A stretch of 64,000 nucleotides of DNA from Pseudorhodoferax sp. Leaf274 (GTDB lineage: Bacteria; Pseudomonadota; Gammaproteobacteria; Burkholderiales; Burkholderiaceae_C): contig NZ_LMNA01000001.1 in NCBI RefSeq assembly GCF_001422445.1, positions 790,735-854,734 of the forward strand, given 5' to 3'. Positions 46,957-56,564 of the stretch are shown here, one piece after another. The notes under the pieces were generated by a model, which made no database searches, had not been told where the DNA came from, and worked only from the letters and a program-made list of their open reading frames with translations. Positions within the stretch are counted from its first letter, which is position 1. Each line of letters begins with the position of its first letter. A program made the translations under genes and the position numbers.

Positions 46957-48437
46957 GCACCGCCGGGCCGCCCCAAGGTGCTCAGCACCGCAGCGCGCAG
47001 CGCGAAGCAACTCCAGTGGATGCCGCGGAATTGCTGCTGGCCGACGGCGCCACCATGGCCGCGGCCGTGCGCGCGCGCCAGGTCGGCGCTGTGGCCCTGG
47101 CCGAGGCCAGCCTCGCCCGCATCGCGGCGACCGACGGCCGCGTCAACGCCTTCACCGATCTGGTGCGCGGGCGTGCACTGGCCCGCGCTGCCGAACTCGA
47201 CGCGCGCGTGGCGGCCGGCGCCGACCTGTCGGCGCTGCCGCTGCTGGGCGTGCCCTTCGCCGTCAAGAACCTGTTCGACATCGCCGGGCTGTGCACGCTC
47301 GCCGGCTCGAAGATCGAGCGCGACAGCGCACCGGCCAGTGCCGACGGCGTGCTCGTGCAGCGGCTGGAGGCGGCCGGTGCCGTGCTGGTCGGCGCGCTCA
47401 ACATGGACGAGTACGCATACGGTTTCACGACCGAGAACAGCCACGAGGGGCCGTGCCGCAACCCGCACGATCTGGACTGCGTGGCCGGCGGTTCCTCGGG
47501 CGGCTCCGGCGCGGCCGTGGCGGCCGGCCAGGTGCCGATCACGCTGGGCTCGGACACGAATGGCTCGATCCGCGTGCCCGCGTCGCTGTGCGGCGTGTTC
47601 GGCTTGAAACCCACCTTCGGCCGGCTGCCACGCAGCGGCAGCTACCCCTTCATCTCCAGCCTGGACCACCTGGGCCCGTTCGCACGCTCGGCACGCGACC
47701 TGGCGCTGAGCTATGACGCCATGCAGGGCCCCGAGTCGGGCGCGCTGCGCGACCCCGGCTGCGCGCAGCGCGCGGCCGAGCCCGTCATGCTGCTGCTGGG
47801 CAAGGGTGTGGCGGGATTGCGCATCGGCGTGCTGGATGGCTGGTTCCGCGACAACGCATTGCCCGAGGCGCTGGCAGCCGTCGACCGCGTGGCCGAGGCG
47901 CTGGGCGCCAGCGCGCGCGTCGAACTGCCGCTGGTCGAGGAGGGCCGTGCGGCCGCGTTCCTGATCACCAACGCCGAGGCCGGCTCGCTGCACCTGGAAG
48001 ACCTGCGTCGCCGCGCGGGCGATTTCGAGCCCCATTCGCGCGACCGTTTCCTGGCTGGCGCGCTGCTGCCGGCTGCCTGGGTGGCGCGCGCCCAGCGCGT
48101 GCGCCGGCTCTACGCCGAGGCGGTGGCGCAGGTGTTCACGCAGTACGACCTGCTGCTGGCGCCGTCCACGCCCTGTGCTGCCACGCCCGTCGGCACCGAA
48201 TGGCTCACGCTGGGCGAACGCCGGCTACCGCTGCGCCCCAGCATGGGCCTGCTCACGCAACCGATCTCGTGCATCGGCCTGCCGGTGTGTGGCGTGCCGG
48301 TCTGGGACGCGCACCCGCGCATGCCCATCGGCGTGCAGCTGATCGCGGCGCCCTGGCGTGAAGACATCACGCTGCGTGCCGCTGCTGTGTTGGAAGGCCT
48401 CGGCGTGGTGCGGGCGCCTGTGGCCTCGTTGCCATGA
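46953..48437 (+). CDS. atzE: 1-carboxybiuret hydrolase catalytic subunit (AtzE type)
   Basis: The 494-residue amidase-signature enzyme has Lys105 ([12 protein letters not shown]), cis-Ser181 ([13 protein letters not shown]) and nucleophile Ser205 ([13 protein letters not shown]). An extra N-terminal tail of about 20 residues precedes the family start. With atzG directly upstream, it fits AtzE, which deaminates 1-carboxybiuret to 1,3-dicarboxyurea. AtzE descends from GatA. No cyanuric acid hydrolase gene, the usual source of carboxybiuret, is in the window; the second BiuH-like gene downstream may supply it from triuret. Confidence 0.9.
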   Translation: MSTAGPPQGAQHRSAQREATPVDAAELLLADGATMAAAVRARQVGAVALAEASLARIAATDGRVNAFTDLVRGRALARAAELDARVAAGADLSALPLLGVPFAVKNLFDIAGLCTLAGSKIERDSAPASADGVLVQRLEAAGAVLVGALNMDEYAYGFTTENSHEGPCRNPHDLDCVAGGSSGGSGAAVAAGQVPITLGSDTNGSIRVPASLCGVFGLKPTFGRLPRSGSYPFISSLDHLGPFARSARDLALSYDAMQGPESGALRDPGCAQRAAEPVMLLLGKGVAGLRIGVLDGWFRDNALPEALAAVDRVAEALGASARVELPLVEEGRAAAFLITNAEAGSLHLEDLRRRAGDFEPHSRDRFLAGALLPAAWVARAQRVRRLYAEAVAQVFTQYDLLLAPSTPCAATPVGTEWLTLGERRLPLRPSMGLLTQPISCIGLPVCGVPVWDAHPRMPIGVQLIAAPWREDITLRAAAVLEGLGVVRAPVASLP

Positions 48438-48499
48438 CGCTGTGTACATCTTTGGGCGCATCGGTGTGGGTGCGGGACCACGCCGACGGCGTGCTCTCC

Positions 48500-48712
48500 T
48501 CCGCGAATGTCCCCCGCCCCGGGCCGCAGGCGGCCCGGGGCTCCTCCTTTATTTCGCTGCGGAGAACACACCATCGACTTGGTCCATCAACGTCGCGTCA
48601 CACGACCACGCACGACGCGACGTGTCCAAGGTCGAGGGTACTGGGTGGCCCCTGCAGCGAAATCAAGGAGGAGCCTGGGCCGCCTGCGGCCCTGGCGGGG
48701 GACATTCGCGGA
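48500..48712. repeat. 213-bp nested palindrome between atzE and atzH (MITE-like)
   Basis: The left arm (48500-48560) and right arm (48654-48712) are inverted copies differing at only a few positions. Further in, CGACTTGG pairs with CCAAGGTCG (one bulge), and ACGTCGCGTC (48590-48599) pairs perfectly with GACGCGACGT (48614-48623), leaving a 14-nt loop. Inside each arm is another hairpin (11-bp CCCCGGGCCGC stem, 2-nt loop in the left arm) followed by a T-rich CTCCTCCTTTATTT. The 349-bp gap 48438-48786 holds this and no gene. It resembles a miniature transposable element or paired inward-facing terminators. Confidence 0.7.
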
Positions 48713-48786
48713 AGGGGCCGCCCGGTGGCCTCGGCCAGGCCGCAACCGAAGCACGCACCGCCAGCAAAACACAGCCGAACAGAAAC

Positions 48787-49167
48787 ATGACCCAAGACAT
48801 CAACCTCCCCGACGTACTCGCAGAAGTCACCGCCGCATTCGCGCAATACGAAGACGCCCTCGTGCACAACAAGGTCGAGGTGCTGGACGCACTGTTCTGG
48901 AACAGCCCGCACACCTTGCGCTACGGCGCGGGCGAGAACCTGTACGGGTACGACGCCATCCAGGCCTTCCGTGCCAGCCGCCCGTCGCAGGGCCTGGCCC
49001 GCACCGTCACGCGCACCGCCATCACCACCTATGGGCGTGATTTCGCCACCACCAACATCGAGTTCCAGCGTGAAGGCAGCCCGCGCATCGGCCGCCAGAG
49101 CCAGACCTGGCTGCGCCTGCCCGAGGGCTGGCGCGTGGTGTCCGCGCATGTGAGCCTGATGGCCTGA
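48787..49167 (+). CDS. atzH: AtzH-like 1,3-dicarboxyurea deaminase
   Basis: The 126-residue protein has the SnoaL-like/DUF3225 cone fold: [43 protein letters not shown] (about 22-64) and a C-terminal [24 protein letters not shown]. This matches AtzH, shown to deaminate 1,3-dicarboxyurea to allophanate, which joins AtzE to AtzF. It is in the atzE direction but 350 bases further on, behind a long palindrome, and has no clear ribosome site, so it may have its own promoter. Confidence 0.9.
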   Translation: MTQDINLPDVLAEVTAAFAQYEDALVHNKVEVLDALFWNSPHTLRYGAGENLYGYDAIQAFRASRPSQGLARTVTRTAITTYGRDFATTNIEFQREGSPRIGRQSQTWLRLPEGWRVVSAHVSLMA

Positions 49168-49284
49168 CGCCCCGACCTCGCGCAGGCACGCTACTTGCAC
49201 GCTTTCATGTATCCAAGTTGAAGTTCAAGACCACCGCACTGCTTTGATGCAGCCCCAGCCCCGATCGCAAATGGAGTCAGCCCC

Positions 49285-50397
49285 ATGGACAAGATGAACC
49301 GCCGTACTTCGCTCAAGACCCTGGCCGCCGTCGGCGCCACCGGTGCACTGGGAGGCCTGCACGGCCTGGCGGCAGCGCAGGCGCCGCTCACCATCGGCGT
49401 GATCTACGTCGGCCCGCGCGACGACTACGGCTACAACCAGGCGCACGCCCAGGCAGCCGCCGAGGTCAAGAAGATGCCCGGCATCAAGGTGGTCGAGGAA
49501 GAGAACGTGCCCGAGACCGCGGCCGTGCAGAAGAGCATGACCGGCATGATTGCGCAGGACGGCGCCAAGCTGCTGTTCCCCACGTCCTTCGGCTACTACG
49601 ACCCGCACCTGCTGGCGCTGGCCGCCAAGTACCCCGACGTGCGCTTCTCGCACTGCGGTGGCATGTGGACCGAAGGCAAGCACCCCAAGAACGCGGGCAG
49701 CTTCTTCGGCTACATCGACGAGGCCCAGTTTCTCAACGGCGTGGTGGCCGGCCACCTGAGCAAGAGCGGCAAGATCGCCTTCGTCGCGGCCAAGCCCATC
49801 CCGCAGGTGCTGCGTAACATCAACGCCTTCACGCTGGGTGCGCGCTCGGTCAAGCCCGGCATCACCTGCAGCGTGATCTTCACGGGGGACTGGTCCATGG
49901 CCGTCAAGGAGGCCGAGGCCACCAACAGCCTGGCCGACCAGGGCTGCGACGTGTTCACCATGCACGTGGACGGCCCCAAGGTCATCGTCGAGACCGCCGC
50001 CAAGCGCGGCAAGATGGTCTGTGGCTACCACGCCAGCCAGGCCAAGCTGGCGCCGCAGGCCTACCTCACGGGCGCCGAGTGGAACTGGATCACGGCCTAC
50101 AAGACCATCATCGACGCGGCCCGCACCGGCAAGCCGCACCCGAACTTCCTGCGCGGCGGCATGAAGGAAGGCTTCGTGAAGATGTCGGCCTACGGCCCGG
50201 CGGTGACGGACGCGGCGAAGAAGCAGGCCGACGAGACCAAGGCCAGGATGCTGGCTGGCACCTTCGACATCTTCAAGGGTCCGCTCAAGGACAACAAGGG
50301 CAAGGAAGTGCTGGCCGCCGGCCAGGTGCAGAAGCAGACCGACCTGGCGTTGGAAGGCATGAACTACCTGGTCGAAGGGGTCCAGGGCTCGTTCTGA
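49285..50397 (+). CDS. BMP-family ABC transporter substrate-binding protein
   Basis: The 370-residue protein has a Tat/Sec-type signal (NRRTSLKTLAAVGATGALGG, cleavage near AAAQA) and the basic-membrane-protein fold: GVIYVGPRDDYGYNQAHAQA (about 38), VRFSHCGGMW (about 118), a GYIDEAQFLNGVVAGHLSKSGKIAFV segment and AEWNWITAYKTIIDAARTGK near 268. BMP proteins bind nucleosides, purines and related ring or urea compounds. GGAG sits eight bases before ATG 49285. With the two permeases and the double ATPase it forms a second importer within the biuret cluster. Confidence 0.92.
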   Translation: MDKMNRRTSLKTLAAVGATGALGGLHGLAAAQAPLTIGVIYVGPRDDYGYNQAHAQAAAEVKKMPGIKVVEEENVPETAAVQKSMTGMIAQDGAKLLFPTSFGYYDPHLLALAAKYPDVRFSHCGGMWTEGKHPKNAGSFFGYIDEAQFLNGVVAGHLSKSGKIAFVAAKPIPQVLRNINAFTLGARSVKPGITCSVIFTGDWSMAVKEAEATNSLADQGCDVFTMHVDGPKVIVETAAKRGKMVCGYHASQAKLAPQAYLTGAEWNWITAYKTIIDAARTGKPHPNFLRGGMKEGFVKMSAYGPAVTDAAKKQADETKARMLAGTFDIFKGPLKDNKGKEVLAAGQVQKQTDLALEGMNYLVEGVQGSF

Positions 50398-50407
50398 GCA
50401 CCGGGGC

Positions 50408-51514
50408 ATGGGCATGGACTCGCTAGCCAAGGACATCGGCCTGCCGGTGGCCGCCATCGCCGCGGCGCTGCTGCTGTTCGGCCTGTTCGTCGCGTTCGCC
50501 GGTGTCGACCCGGTGGAGGTCTGGACGCTGCTCTTCAAGGGCGCGTTCGGCGACTGGTTCTCGTGGCAGAACACGCTGCAGCGCGCCGCGCCGCTGATGC
50601 TCACGGCCCTGTGCGTGGCCATTCCCGCGCGCGCCGGCCTGGTCGTCATCGGCGGCGAGGGTGCCCTGGTGCTCGGCGGCCTGGGCTGCGCCGCGCTGCC
50701 CTACCTGGTGCCGTTGCCGGCCAACGCGGTCGGCACGGTGCTGGTGTGCGCGGCCGGCGCCGTCTGCGGTGCGCTGTGGATCGCGCTGGCCGGCTGGCTG
50801 CGCCAATACCGCGGCATCAACGAGACCATCAGCAGCCTGCTGCTGGCCTACGTGGCCATCGGGCTGTTCAAGCACCTCGTGGAAGGCGCGCTGCGCGATC
50901 CGGCCAGCCTGAACAAGCCATCGACCCTGCCGCTGGACGAGGGCATCCGCATCACCGGCATGCTGGGCTCGGACGTGCACTGGGGCCTGGCCATCGGCGT
51001 GGTGGCCTGCCTGGGCTTCTGGGTCTGGCTGCGCAGCACGGCCTCGGGCTTCTCGGTGCGCGTGGTGGGCGGCAACCCACGCACGGCGCAGCTGGTGGGC
51101 CTGCCGGCCTCCAGGCTGATCATCGTGGCCTGTGCGTTGGGCGGCGCCTGCGCCGGCCTGGCCGGTGCGGTGGAGGTGGCGGCCGTGCACACCAATGCCA
51201 ACGCCTCCATCATCGCGGGCTACGGCTACGCCGGCATCCTGGTGGCCTTCATGGCGCGGCACAACCCGCTGGCCATCGTGCCCGTGGCCATCCTGTTCGG
51301 CGGCTTCGGCGCGGCCGGCAGCCTGCTGCAGCGCCGCGTGGGCCTGCCCGACGCCTCGGTGCTGGTGCTGCAGGGCATCGCCTTCGTGCTGATCCTGGCC
51401 AGCGAGGCGCTGCGCCATGTGGACGGCAAGGTGCTGCTGGGCAAGCTGTTCTCGCGGCCTTACGAAGAACTGGAGCCGCAGCCCGCTCCGACGCTCAGGA
51501 GTGCCAGCGCATGA
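50408..51514 (+). CDS. ABC transporter permease (BPD_transp_2, nucleoside type, subunit 1)
   Basis: The 368-residue protein has eight to ten membrane segments and the branched-chain/ribose-type permease motif [18 protein letters not shown] (about 83-100) with [24 protein letters not shown] (about 137). It pairs with the next gene to form the channel of a BMP-type importer like YufP/NupP. It overlaps the next gene by four bases. Confidence 0.9.
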   Translation: MGMDSLAKDIGLPVAAIAAALLLFGLFVAFAGVDPVEVWTLLFKGAFGDWFSWQNTLQRAAPLMLTALCVAIPARAGLVVIGGEGALVLGGLGCAALPYLVPLPANAVGTVLVCAAGAVCGALWIALAGWLRQYRGINETISSLLLAYVAIGLFKHLVEGALRDPASLNKPSTLPLDEGIRITGMLGSDVHWGLAIGVVACLGFWVWLRSTASGFSVRVVGGNPRTAQLVGLPASRLIIVACALGGACAGLAGAVEVAAVHTNANASIIAGYGYAGILVAFMARHNPLAIVPVAILFGGFGAAGSLLQRRVGLPDASVLVLQGIAFVLILASEALRHVDGKVLLGKLFSRPYEELEPQPAPTLRSASA

Positions 51515-52431
51515 CCGCAGACCAATGGCTTGCCCTGTTCGCCGCCATCGTCGGCGGCGCGCTGCGGGTGGGCGTGCCGTTCCTGTTCGTGAGCCTGGGC
51601 GAATGCCTGACCGAGAAGGCCGGCCGCATCAACCTGGGGCTGGAAGGCGTGCTGGTGCTGTCGGCCATGGCGGCGTTCGGCGGCGCGTACTGGAGCGGCT
51701 CGCCCTGGGTCGGCGTGGCCATCGGCGCGTTGACGGGCGCGCTGCTGGCCACCCTGCACGGCATCCTGTGCTCGCTGCAGGGCGTCAACGACGTGGCCAC
51801 CGGCATCGCGCTGATGCTGCTGGGCATGGGCCTGGCGTTCTACCTGGGCAAGCCGCTGATCCAGCCGCAGGCGCCGCAGCTGCCGGCGATCCCGCTGGGC
51901 GGCTGGAGCGACTCGCCCGTGGTGCAGGCGGCGCTGCAGATCAATGCCCTGCTGCCCATCGGCATCGCGCTGGCCGTCGTGCTGTGGTGGGCCTTCGGCC
52001 GCACGCGTGCCGGCCTCTTGGTGCGGCTGGCCGGCGATTCGGCCAACGCCACGCGGGCGCTGGGCTACTCGGTCAACGGCATCCGCATCGCGGCCACGGC
52101 CACGGGCGGCGCCATCGCCGGCCTGGGCGGCGCCTCGCTGACGCTGTTCTACCCGGGCAGCTGGAACGAGGGCATCTCCAGCGGCCAGGGCCTGATCGCC
52201 GTGGCGCTGGTGATCTTCGCGCGGTGGAGCCCGCTGCGCTGCGTGGGCGCGGCGCTGCTGTTCGGCGGGGCCGGCGCCATCGGCCCGGCCATGCAGTCCA
52301 TCGGCGTGAGTTACGGCTACCACCTGTTCAACACCGTGCCCTATGTGCTGACGCTGCTCATCCTGGTGCTGACCTGCAAGCCCGGCGCGGTGGCGACGGG
52401 CAGCCCGGGCGAACTGTCGTCGGCGCGCTGA
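51511..52431 (+). CDS. ABC transporter permease (BPD_transp_2, nucleoside type, subunit 2)
   Basis: The 306-residue protein carries the second-subunit motif [34 protein letters not shown] (about 28-60) and [26 protein letters not shown] (about 92), typical of YufQ/NupQ. Its ATG overlaps the preceding stop. Fourteen bases after its stop comes the formamidase gene, so transport and amide hydrolysis are co-expressed. Confidence 0.92.
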   Translation: MTADQWLALFAAIVGGALRVGVPFLFVSLGECLTEKAGRINLGLEGVLVLSAMAAFGGAYWSGSPWVGVAIGALTGALLATLHGILCSLQGVNDVATGIALMLLGMGLAFYLGKPLIQPQAPQLPAIPLGGWSDSPVVQAALQINALLPIGIALAVVLWWAFGRTRAGLLVRLAGDSANATRALGYSVNGIRIAATATGGAIAGLGGASLTLFYPGSWNEGISSGQGLIAVALVIFARWSPLRCVGAALLFGGAGAIGPAMQSIGVSYGYHLFNTVPYVLTLLILVLTCKPGAVATGSPGELSSAR

Positions 52432-52445
52432 ACGAAGGAGAAGAC

Positions 52446-53474
52446 ATGAGTGGTCTGGGCGGATTGAACAAGTCGAAGGCCGGCGTGGTGCTGGGCCTGG
52501 TGCAGCTGCAGCTGCCCGTGGTCGCGACGCCGGCCGACCTGGCGGCGCAGACGCGCCGCATCTGCGACATGGTGGGCAAGGCGCGGCGCAACATGGCGAC
52601 CATGGACCTCGTGGTGTTCCCCGAGTACGCGCTGCACGGCCTGTCGATGGACACCAACCCCGCGATCATGTGCTCGCTGGACGGGCCCGAGGTGGCGGCC
52701 TTCCAGGCGGCCTGCGTGGAGCACCGCATCTGGGGCTGCTTCTCCATCATGGAGGCCAACCCCGGTGGCAACCCCTACAACAGCGGGATCATCATCGACG
52801 ACCACGGGGCCATCCAGCTCTACTACCGCAAGCTGCACCCCTGGGTGCCGGTGGAGCCCTGGGAGCCGGGCAACCTGGGCGTGCCGGTGTGCGAGGGCCC
52901 CAACGGGGTGAAGCTGTCGCTGATCATCTGCCACGACGGCATGTTCCCCGAGATGGCGCGCGAGGCCGCGTACAAGGGGGCCGAGGTGATCCTGCGCACG
53001 GCCGGCTACACCGCCCCGATCCGCCACGCCTGGCGCATCACGAACCAGAGCAACGCCTTCCAGAACCTGGCCTACACCGCCAGCGTGTGCATGTGCGGCA
53101 GCGACGGCAGCTTCGACTCCATGGGCCAGGGCATGTTCTGCAGCTTCGACGGCACCGTCATGGTGGAGGGCGGCGGACGGCCCGACGAGATCGTCACGGC
53201 CGAGCTGCGGCCCGACCTCGTGCGCGAGGCGCGCGCCGGATGGGGTGTCGAGAACAACCCCTACCAGCTCTGGCACCGGGGCTACGTGGCGGTGCAGGGC
53301 GGCGCGCAGGACTGCCCTTACACGTTCATGCAGGACATGGTGGCGGGGCGCTACCGGCTGCCGTGGACCGACACCGTGCAAGTGACCGATGGCACATCCT
53401 GCGGCTTTGCGCCGCCCACGCGCCAGTATGGGGGCGCCGAGTCCGATCCCCTGACCCTGAGAAAGGTGGCCTAG
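52446..53474 (+). CDS. amiF: Formamidase (AmiF-like, nitrilase superfamily)
   Basis: The 342-residue enzyme has the nitrilase triad Glu60 ([10 protein letters not shown]), Lys129 (YYRKLHPW) and Cys162 ([10 protein letters not shown]). The Lys-Cys spacing of 33 and the Glu60 position agree with Helicobacter AmiF, and the C-terminal [16 protein letters not shown] and [16 protein letters not shown] segments are also of AmiF type. AmiF converts formamide to formate and ammonia. Its place right before biuH suggests the real substrate is an N-formyl urea compound (formylurea or formylbiuret) or formamide released in the same pathway; that is inference. AAGGAG precedes the start. Confidence 0.92.
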   Translation: MSGLGGLNKSKAGVVLGLVQLQLPVVATPADLAAQTRRICDMVGKARRNMATMDLVVFPEYALHGLSMDTNPAIMCSLDGPEVAAFQAACVEHRIWGCFSIMEANPGGNPYNSGIIIDDHGAIQLYYRKLHPWVPVEPWEPGNLGVPVCEGPNGVKLSLIICHDGMFPEMAREAAYKGAEVILRTAGYTAPIRHAWRITNQSNAFQNLAYTASVCMCGSDGSFDSMGQGMFCSFDGTVMVEGGGRPDEIVTAELRPDLVREARAGWGVENNPYQLWHRGYVAVQGGAQDCPYTFMQDMVAGRYRLPWTDTVQVTDGTSCGFAPPTRQYGGAESDPLTLRKVA

Positions 53475-53476
53475 GC

Positions 53477-54169
53477 ATGACACCGCGCCATGTGAACGCC
53501 AACCCCTACGCCTGGCCCTACGACGGCAGCCTGCGGCCCGACAACACCGCGCTCCTCGTCATCGACATGCAGACCGACTTCTGCGGCAAGGGCGGCTATG
53601 TCGACGTGATGGGCTACGACCTGTCGCTGACCCAGGCGCCCATCGCGCCGATCAAGCGGCTGTTCGAAGTGATGCGTCCGCTGGGCTACACCATCATCCA
53701 CACGCGCGAGGGCCACCGGCCCGACCTGTCCGACCTCCCGGCCAACAAGCGCTGGCGCTCGCGCCAGATCGGGCGCGACGGCCTGGGCATCGGCGACGAC
53801 GGGCCCTGCGGCCGCATCCTGGTGCGCGGCGAGCCGGGCTGGGAGATCATCCCCGAGCTCGCGCCGCTGCGGGGCGAGGTGGTGATCGACAAGCCGGGCA
53901 AGGGCTCGTTCTACGCCACCGACCTGGAACTCGTGCTGCGCTCGCGCGGCATCGCCAACCTCATCCTGGCCGGCATCACCACCGACGTGTGCGTGCACAC
54001 CACCATGCGCGACGCCAACGACCGCGGCTTCGAATGCCTGCTGCTGTCCGACTGCACCGCCGCCACCGACCCGGCCAACCACCAGGCTGCGCTGAACATG
54101 GTCACCATGCAGGGCGGGGTGTTCGGTGCGCACACCACGTCCACGGCGCTCATCGAGGTCCTGGCATGA
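53477..54169 (+). CDS. biuH: Biuret amidohydrolase (BiuH)
   Basis: The 230-residue cysteine hydrolase of the isochorismatase-like family has Asp30 (VIDMQTDF), Lys139 ([10 protein letters not shown]) and Cys172 ([17 protein letters not shown]). The N-terminal [34 protein letters not shown] and [13 protein letters not shown] segments closely follow the Rhizobium leguminosarum BiuH I know. It hydrolyses biuret to allophanate and ammonia, which AtzF finishes. It follows the formamidase stop by two bases. Confidence 0.93.
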   Translation: MTPRHVNANPYAWPYDGSLRPDNTALLVIDMQTDFCGKGGYVDVMGYDLSLTQAPIAPIKRLFEVMRPLGYTIIHTREGHRPDLSDLPANKRWRSRQIGRDGLGIGDDGPCGRILVRGEPGWEIIPELAPLRGEVVIDKPGKGSFYATDLELVLRSRGIANLILAGITTDVCVHTTMRDANDRGFECLLLSDCTAATDPANHQAALNMVTMQGGVFGAHTTSTALIEVLA

Positions 54170-54242
54170 CCCCCACGCCCATCGCTTCGCTTGAAGCTGC
54201 ACCCCAGGGGGGCGCTTCGGTGCCTTCGGGCGGCCGGGCGGC
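54166..54242. repeat. GC-rich palindromic intergenic repeat, copy 3
   Basis: It begins with ATGACCCCCACGC across the biuH stop, identical to 45826-45838. It continues with GCTGCACCCCAGGGG, an imperfect hairpin and GGCGGCCGGGCGG. Like copy 2 it directly precedes an ABC ATPase gene (start 54249). Confidence 0.5.
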
Positions 54243-54248
54243 ATCGAC

Positions 54249-55829
54249 ATGATCGCCCCCGTCAAGGCGGTCCCCGCGGTCGAGGGCGCGCTGGCCCTGG
54301 AGACCTACGACCTGACCAAGCGCTTCGGCGCCTTCACGGCCATGGACCATGTGTCCATGCGCGTGGAGGCCGGCAGCGTGCACGCGCTGCTGGGCGAGAA
54401 CGGCGCGGGCAAGAGCACGCTGGTCAAGTGCGTGGCCGGGTTCCAGCAAGCCGAGGAAGGCTCCATCCTCATCGACGGGCGCGAGCGCGACATCGCCAAC
54501 CCGATCGTTGCGCGGGCGCTGGGCATCGGCATGGTCTACCAGCACTTCACCCTGGCGCCGGGCATGACGGTGGCCGAGAACCTGCTGCTGGCGGGCGGCA
54601 ACACGCCGGCCGTCATCGACTGGAAGGCCAAACGCGCAGAGCTGCAGGCCTTCCTCGCGACCACGCCGTTCCGGCTGGACCTCGATGCGCGCCCTGCAGA
54701 GCTCGCGGCCGGCGAGAAGCAGAAGCTCGAACTGCTCAAGCAGCTGTACCTCAGGCCCCGGCTGCTGATCCTGGACGAACCCACCTCGGTGCTCACGCCG
54801 CAGGAGGCCGACGAGGTGCTGGGCCACGTGCGCGCGTTCGCGCGCAGCGGCCAGTGCACCGTGCTCATCATCACGCACAAGTTCCGCGAGGTCATGGCCT
54901 ACACCGACGCCGTGACCGTGCTGCGCCGGGGCAAGGCCGTGCACCACTGCCGCGTGGCCGAGACCGACCCGGCCCGGCTGGCCGCGGCCATGATGGGCAG
55001 TGATCCAACCGGGTCCACGCCGGCCGAGGTGCTGCATGCGGAGAGCGACACCGCCGCCGCGCGCGCTCCGGTGCCGGCCGGTGCGCGCGTGGCCCTGCGG
55101 CTGCAGGGCGTGTCTGCCATGGGCGACCGCGGCACGCTGGCGGTGCACGGGGTCGACCTGGCCGTCAGGAGCGGCGAGATCCTGGGCGTGGCCGGCGTCT
55201 CGGGCAATGGCCAGCGCGAACTCGTCGAGGCCTTGGTCGGGCAGCGGCCGCGCCATGCCGGCAGCGTGCACGTGATGGGCGAGCCCTACGCCGCGCGCCG
55301 CAGCGAGAACACGCGCCTGAAGCTGCGCAGCCTGCCCGAGGAGCCGCTGCGCAACGCCTGCGTGGGCGACCTCTCGGTGGCCGAGAACATGGCGCTGCGC
55401 GACTACGATGCGCCCCCCCTGTCGTCCGGCGGCTGGCTGCGCTTCGGCCAGTGGAAGAGCCGCGCGCGCGCCTGGATCAAGGAGTACGGCGTGAAGACGC
55501 AGGGCGAGGGCGCGCCGATCAAGAGCCTGTCGGGCGGCAACGTGCAGCGCGCGGTACTGGCGCGCGAGCTGGCCGGCGACATCAACGTGCTGATCGCGGC
55601 CAACCCGGTGTTCGGCCTGGACTTTGCGGCCGTGCGCGAGATCCATGGCCGCATCGTGCAGGTGGCGGGCAAAGGCGGCGCGGTGCTGCTGGTCAGCGAA
55701 GACCTGGACGAGCTGCTGGAGCTGTCCGACCGCATCGTGGTCATGAGCGAAGGCCGCATCGTCTACGAAACCCCCGCGGCCAGCGCGGAACGCCATGTGC
55801 TGGGCGCGCACATGGGAGGAGGCCACTGA
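54249..55829 (+). CDS. ABC transporter ATP-binding protein with two ATPase domains (YufO/RbsA type)
   Basis: The 526-residue protein has two fused nucleotide-binding domains. The first has an intact Walker A ([13 protein letters not shown], about 49-61), [12 protein letters not shown] as signature and [11 protein letters not shown] as Walker B. The second has the degenerate [16 protein letters not shown] Walker A and [15 protein letters not shown] signature usual for this family. It powers the BMP-type importer whose permeases are at 50408-52431; two hydrolase genes lie between them. Its stop overlaps the next start (TGATG). Confidence 0.93.
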   Translation: MIAPVKAVPAVEGALALETYDLTKRFGAFTAMDHVSMRVEAGSVHALLGENGAGKSTLVKCVAGFQQAEEGSILIDGRERDIANPIVARALGIGMVYQHFTLAPGMTVAENLLLAGGNTPAVIDWKAKRAELQAFLATTPFRLDLDARPAELAAGEKQKLELLKQLYLRPRLLILDEPTSVLTPQEADEVLGHVRAFARSGQCTVLIITHKFREVMAYTDAVTVLRRGKAVHHCRVAETDPARLAAAMMGSDPTGSTPAEVLHAESDTAAARAPVPAGARVALRLQGVSAMGDRGTLAVHGVDLAVRSGEILGVAGVSGNGQRELVEALVGQRPRHAGSVHVMGEPYAARRSENTRLKLRSLPEEPLRNACVGDLSVAENMALRDYDAPPLSSGGWLRFGQWKSRARAWIKEYGVKTQGEGAPIKSLSGGNVQRAVLARELAGDINVLIAANPVFGLDFAAVREIHGRIVQVAGKGGAVLLVSEDLDELLELSDRIVVMSEGRIVYETPAASAERHVLGAHMGGGH

Positions 55830-56524
55830 TGCAGAGCGACGTGCGCGAGATCCGCAGCCTGGCCGTGCAGGCGCAGCCCTTCGACTTCCCGTTCGACCTG
55901 GCCACCACGGCGCTGGTCATCATCGACATGCAGCGCGACTTCATCGAGCCCGGCGGCTTCGGCGCCAGCCTGGGCAACGACGTGTCGCTGCTCGAGGCCA
56001 TCGTGCCGGCCTGCCGGCGCACGCTGCAGGCCTGGCGCGCGGCGGGCGCGCTGGTGCTGCACACGCGCGAGGCGCACCGCCCCGACCTGCGCGACTGCCC
56101 GCCCGCCAAGCGCCTGCGCGGCAACCCGAGCCTGCGCATCGGCGATGCCGGGCCCATGGGCCGTGTGCTGGTGAGCGGCGAGCCCGGCGTGGAGATCATC
56201 CCGGCCCTGGCGCCGCTGCCCGGCGAGATCGTGGTCGACAAGCCGGGCAAGGGCATGTTCCACGGCACGCCGGTGCAGAACCTGCTGCAGCAGGCCGGCA
56301 TCCGCTCGTTGGTGTTCATGGGCGTGACCACCGAGGTCTGCGTGCAGACCAGCATGCGCGAGGCCAACGACCGCGGCTACGAGTGCCTGGTGCTGGAGGA
56401 CTGCACCGAGAGCTACTTCCCGCAGTTCAAGGCCGCGGCGCTGGAGATGGTCCGCGCGCAGGGCGGCATCGTCGGCTGGACGGCCACCAGCGCCCAGCTG
56501 CTGGCGGCGCTGCATTCGGAGTAA
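55829..56524 (+). CDS. Isochorismatase-like cysteine hydrolase, candidate triuret hydrolase (TrtA)
   Basis: The 231-residue protein is a diverged paralogue of BiuH with Asp33 (IIDMQRDF), Lys138 ([10 protein letters not shown]) and Cys171 ([17 protein letters not shown]); the Lys-Cys spacing of 33 is the same in both. It differs around the active site ([12 protein letters not shown] for [31 protein letters not shown]). TrtA, a BiuH relative known to cluster with biuH, turns triuret into carboxybiuret. With atzEG present to use carboxybiuret, TrtA is the best guess. A second biuret, ureidoacrylate or formylurea hydrolase remains possible. Confidence 0.85.
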   Translation: MQSDVREIRSLAVQAQPFDFPFDLATTALVIIDMQRDFIEPGGFGASLGNDVSLLEAIVPACRRTLQAWRAAGALVLHTREAHRPDLRDCPPAKRLRGNPSLRIGDAGPMGRVLVSGEPGVEIIPALAPLPGEIVVDKPGKGMFHGTPVQNLLQQAGIRSLVFMGVTTEVCVQTSMREANDRGYECLVLEDCTESYFPQFKAAALEMVRAQGGIVGWTATSAQLLAALHSE

Positions 56525-56564
56525 GGTAGCGCCTGTCCCCACCACTGCAGGCTCCACGCGCCCC

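Noticed and set aside
48500-48712. CRISPR array or small RNA gene
   Set aside because: The repeats are inverted, not direct with spacers, and no cas genes occur. A small RNA cannot be argued from sequence alone.
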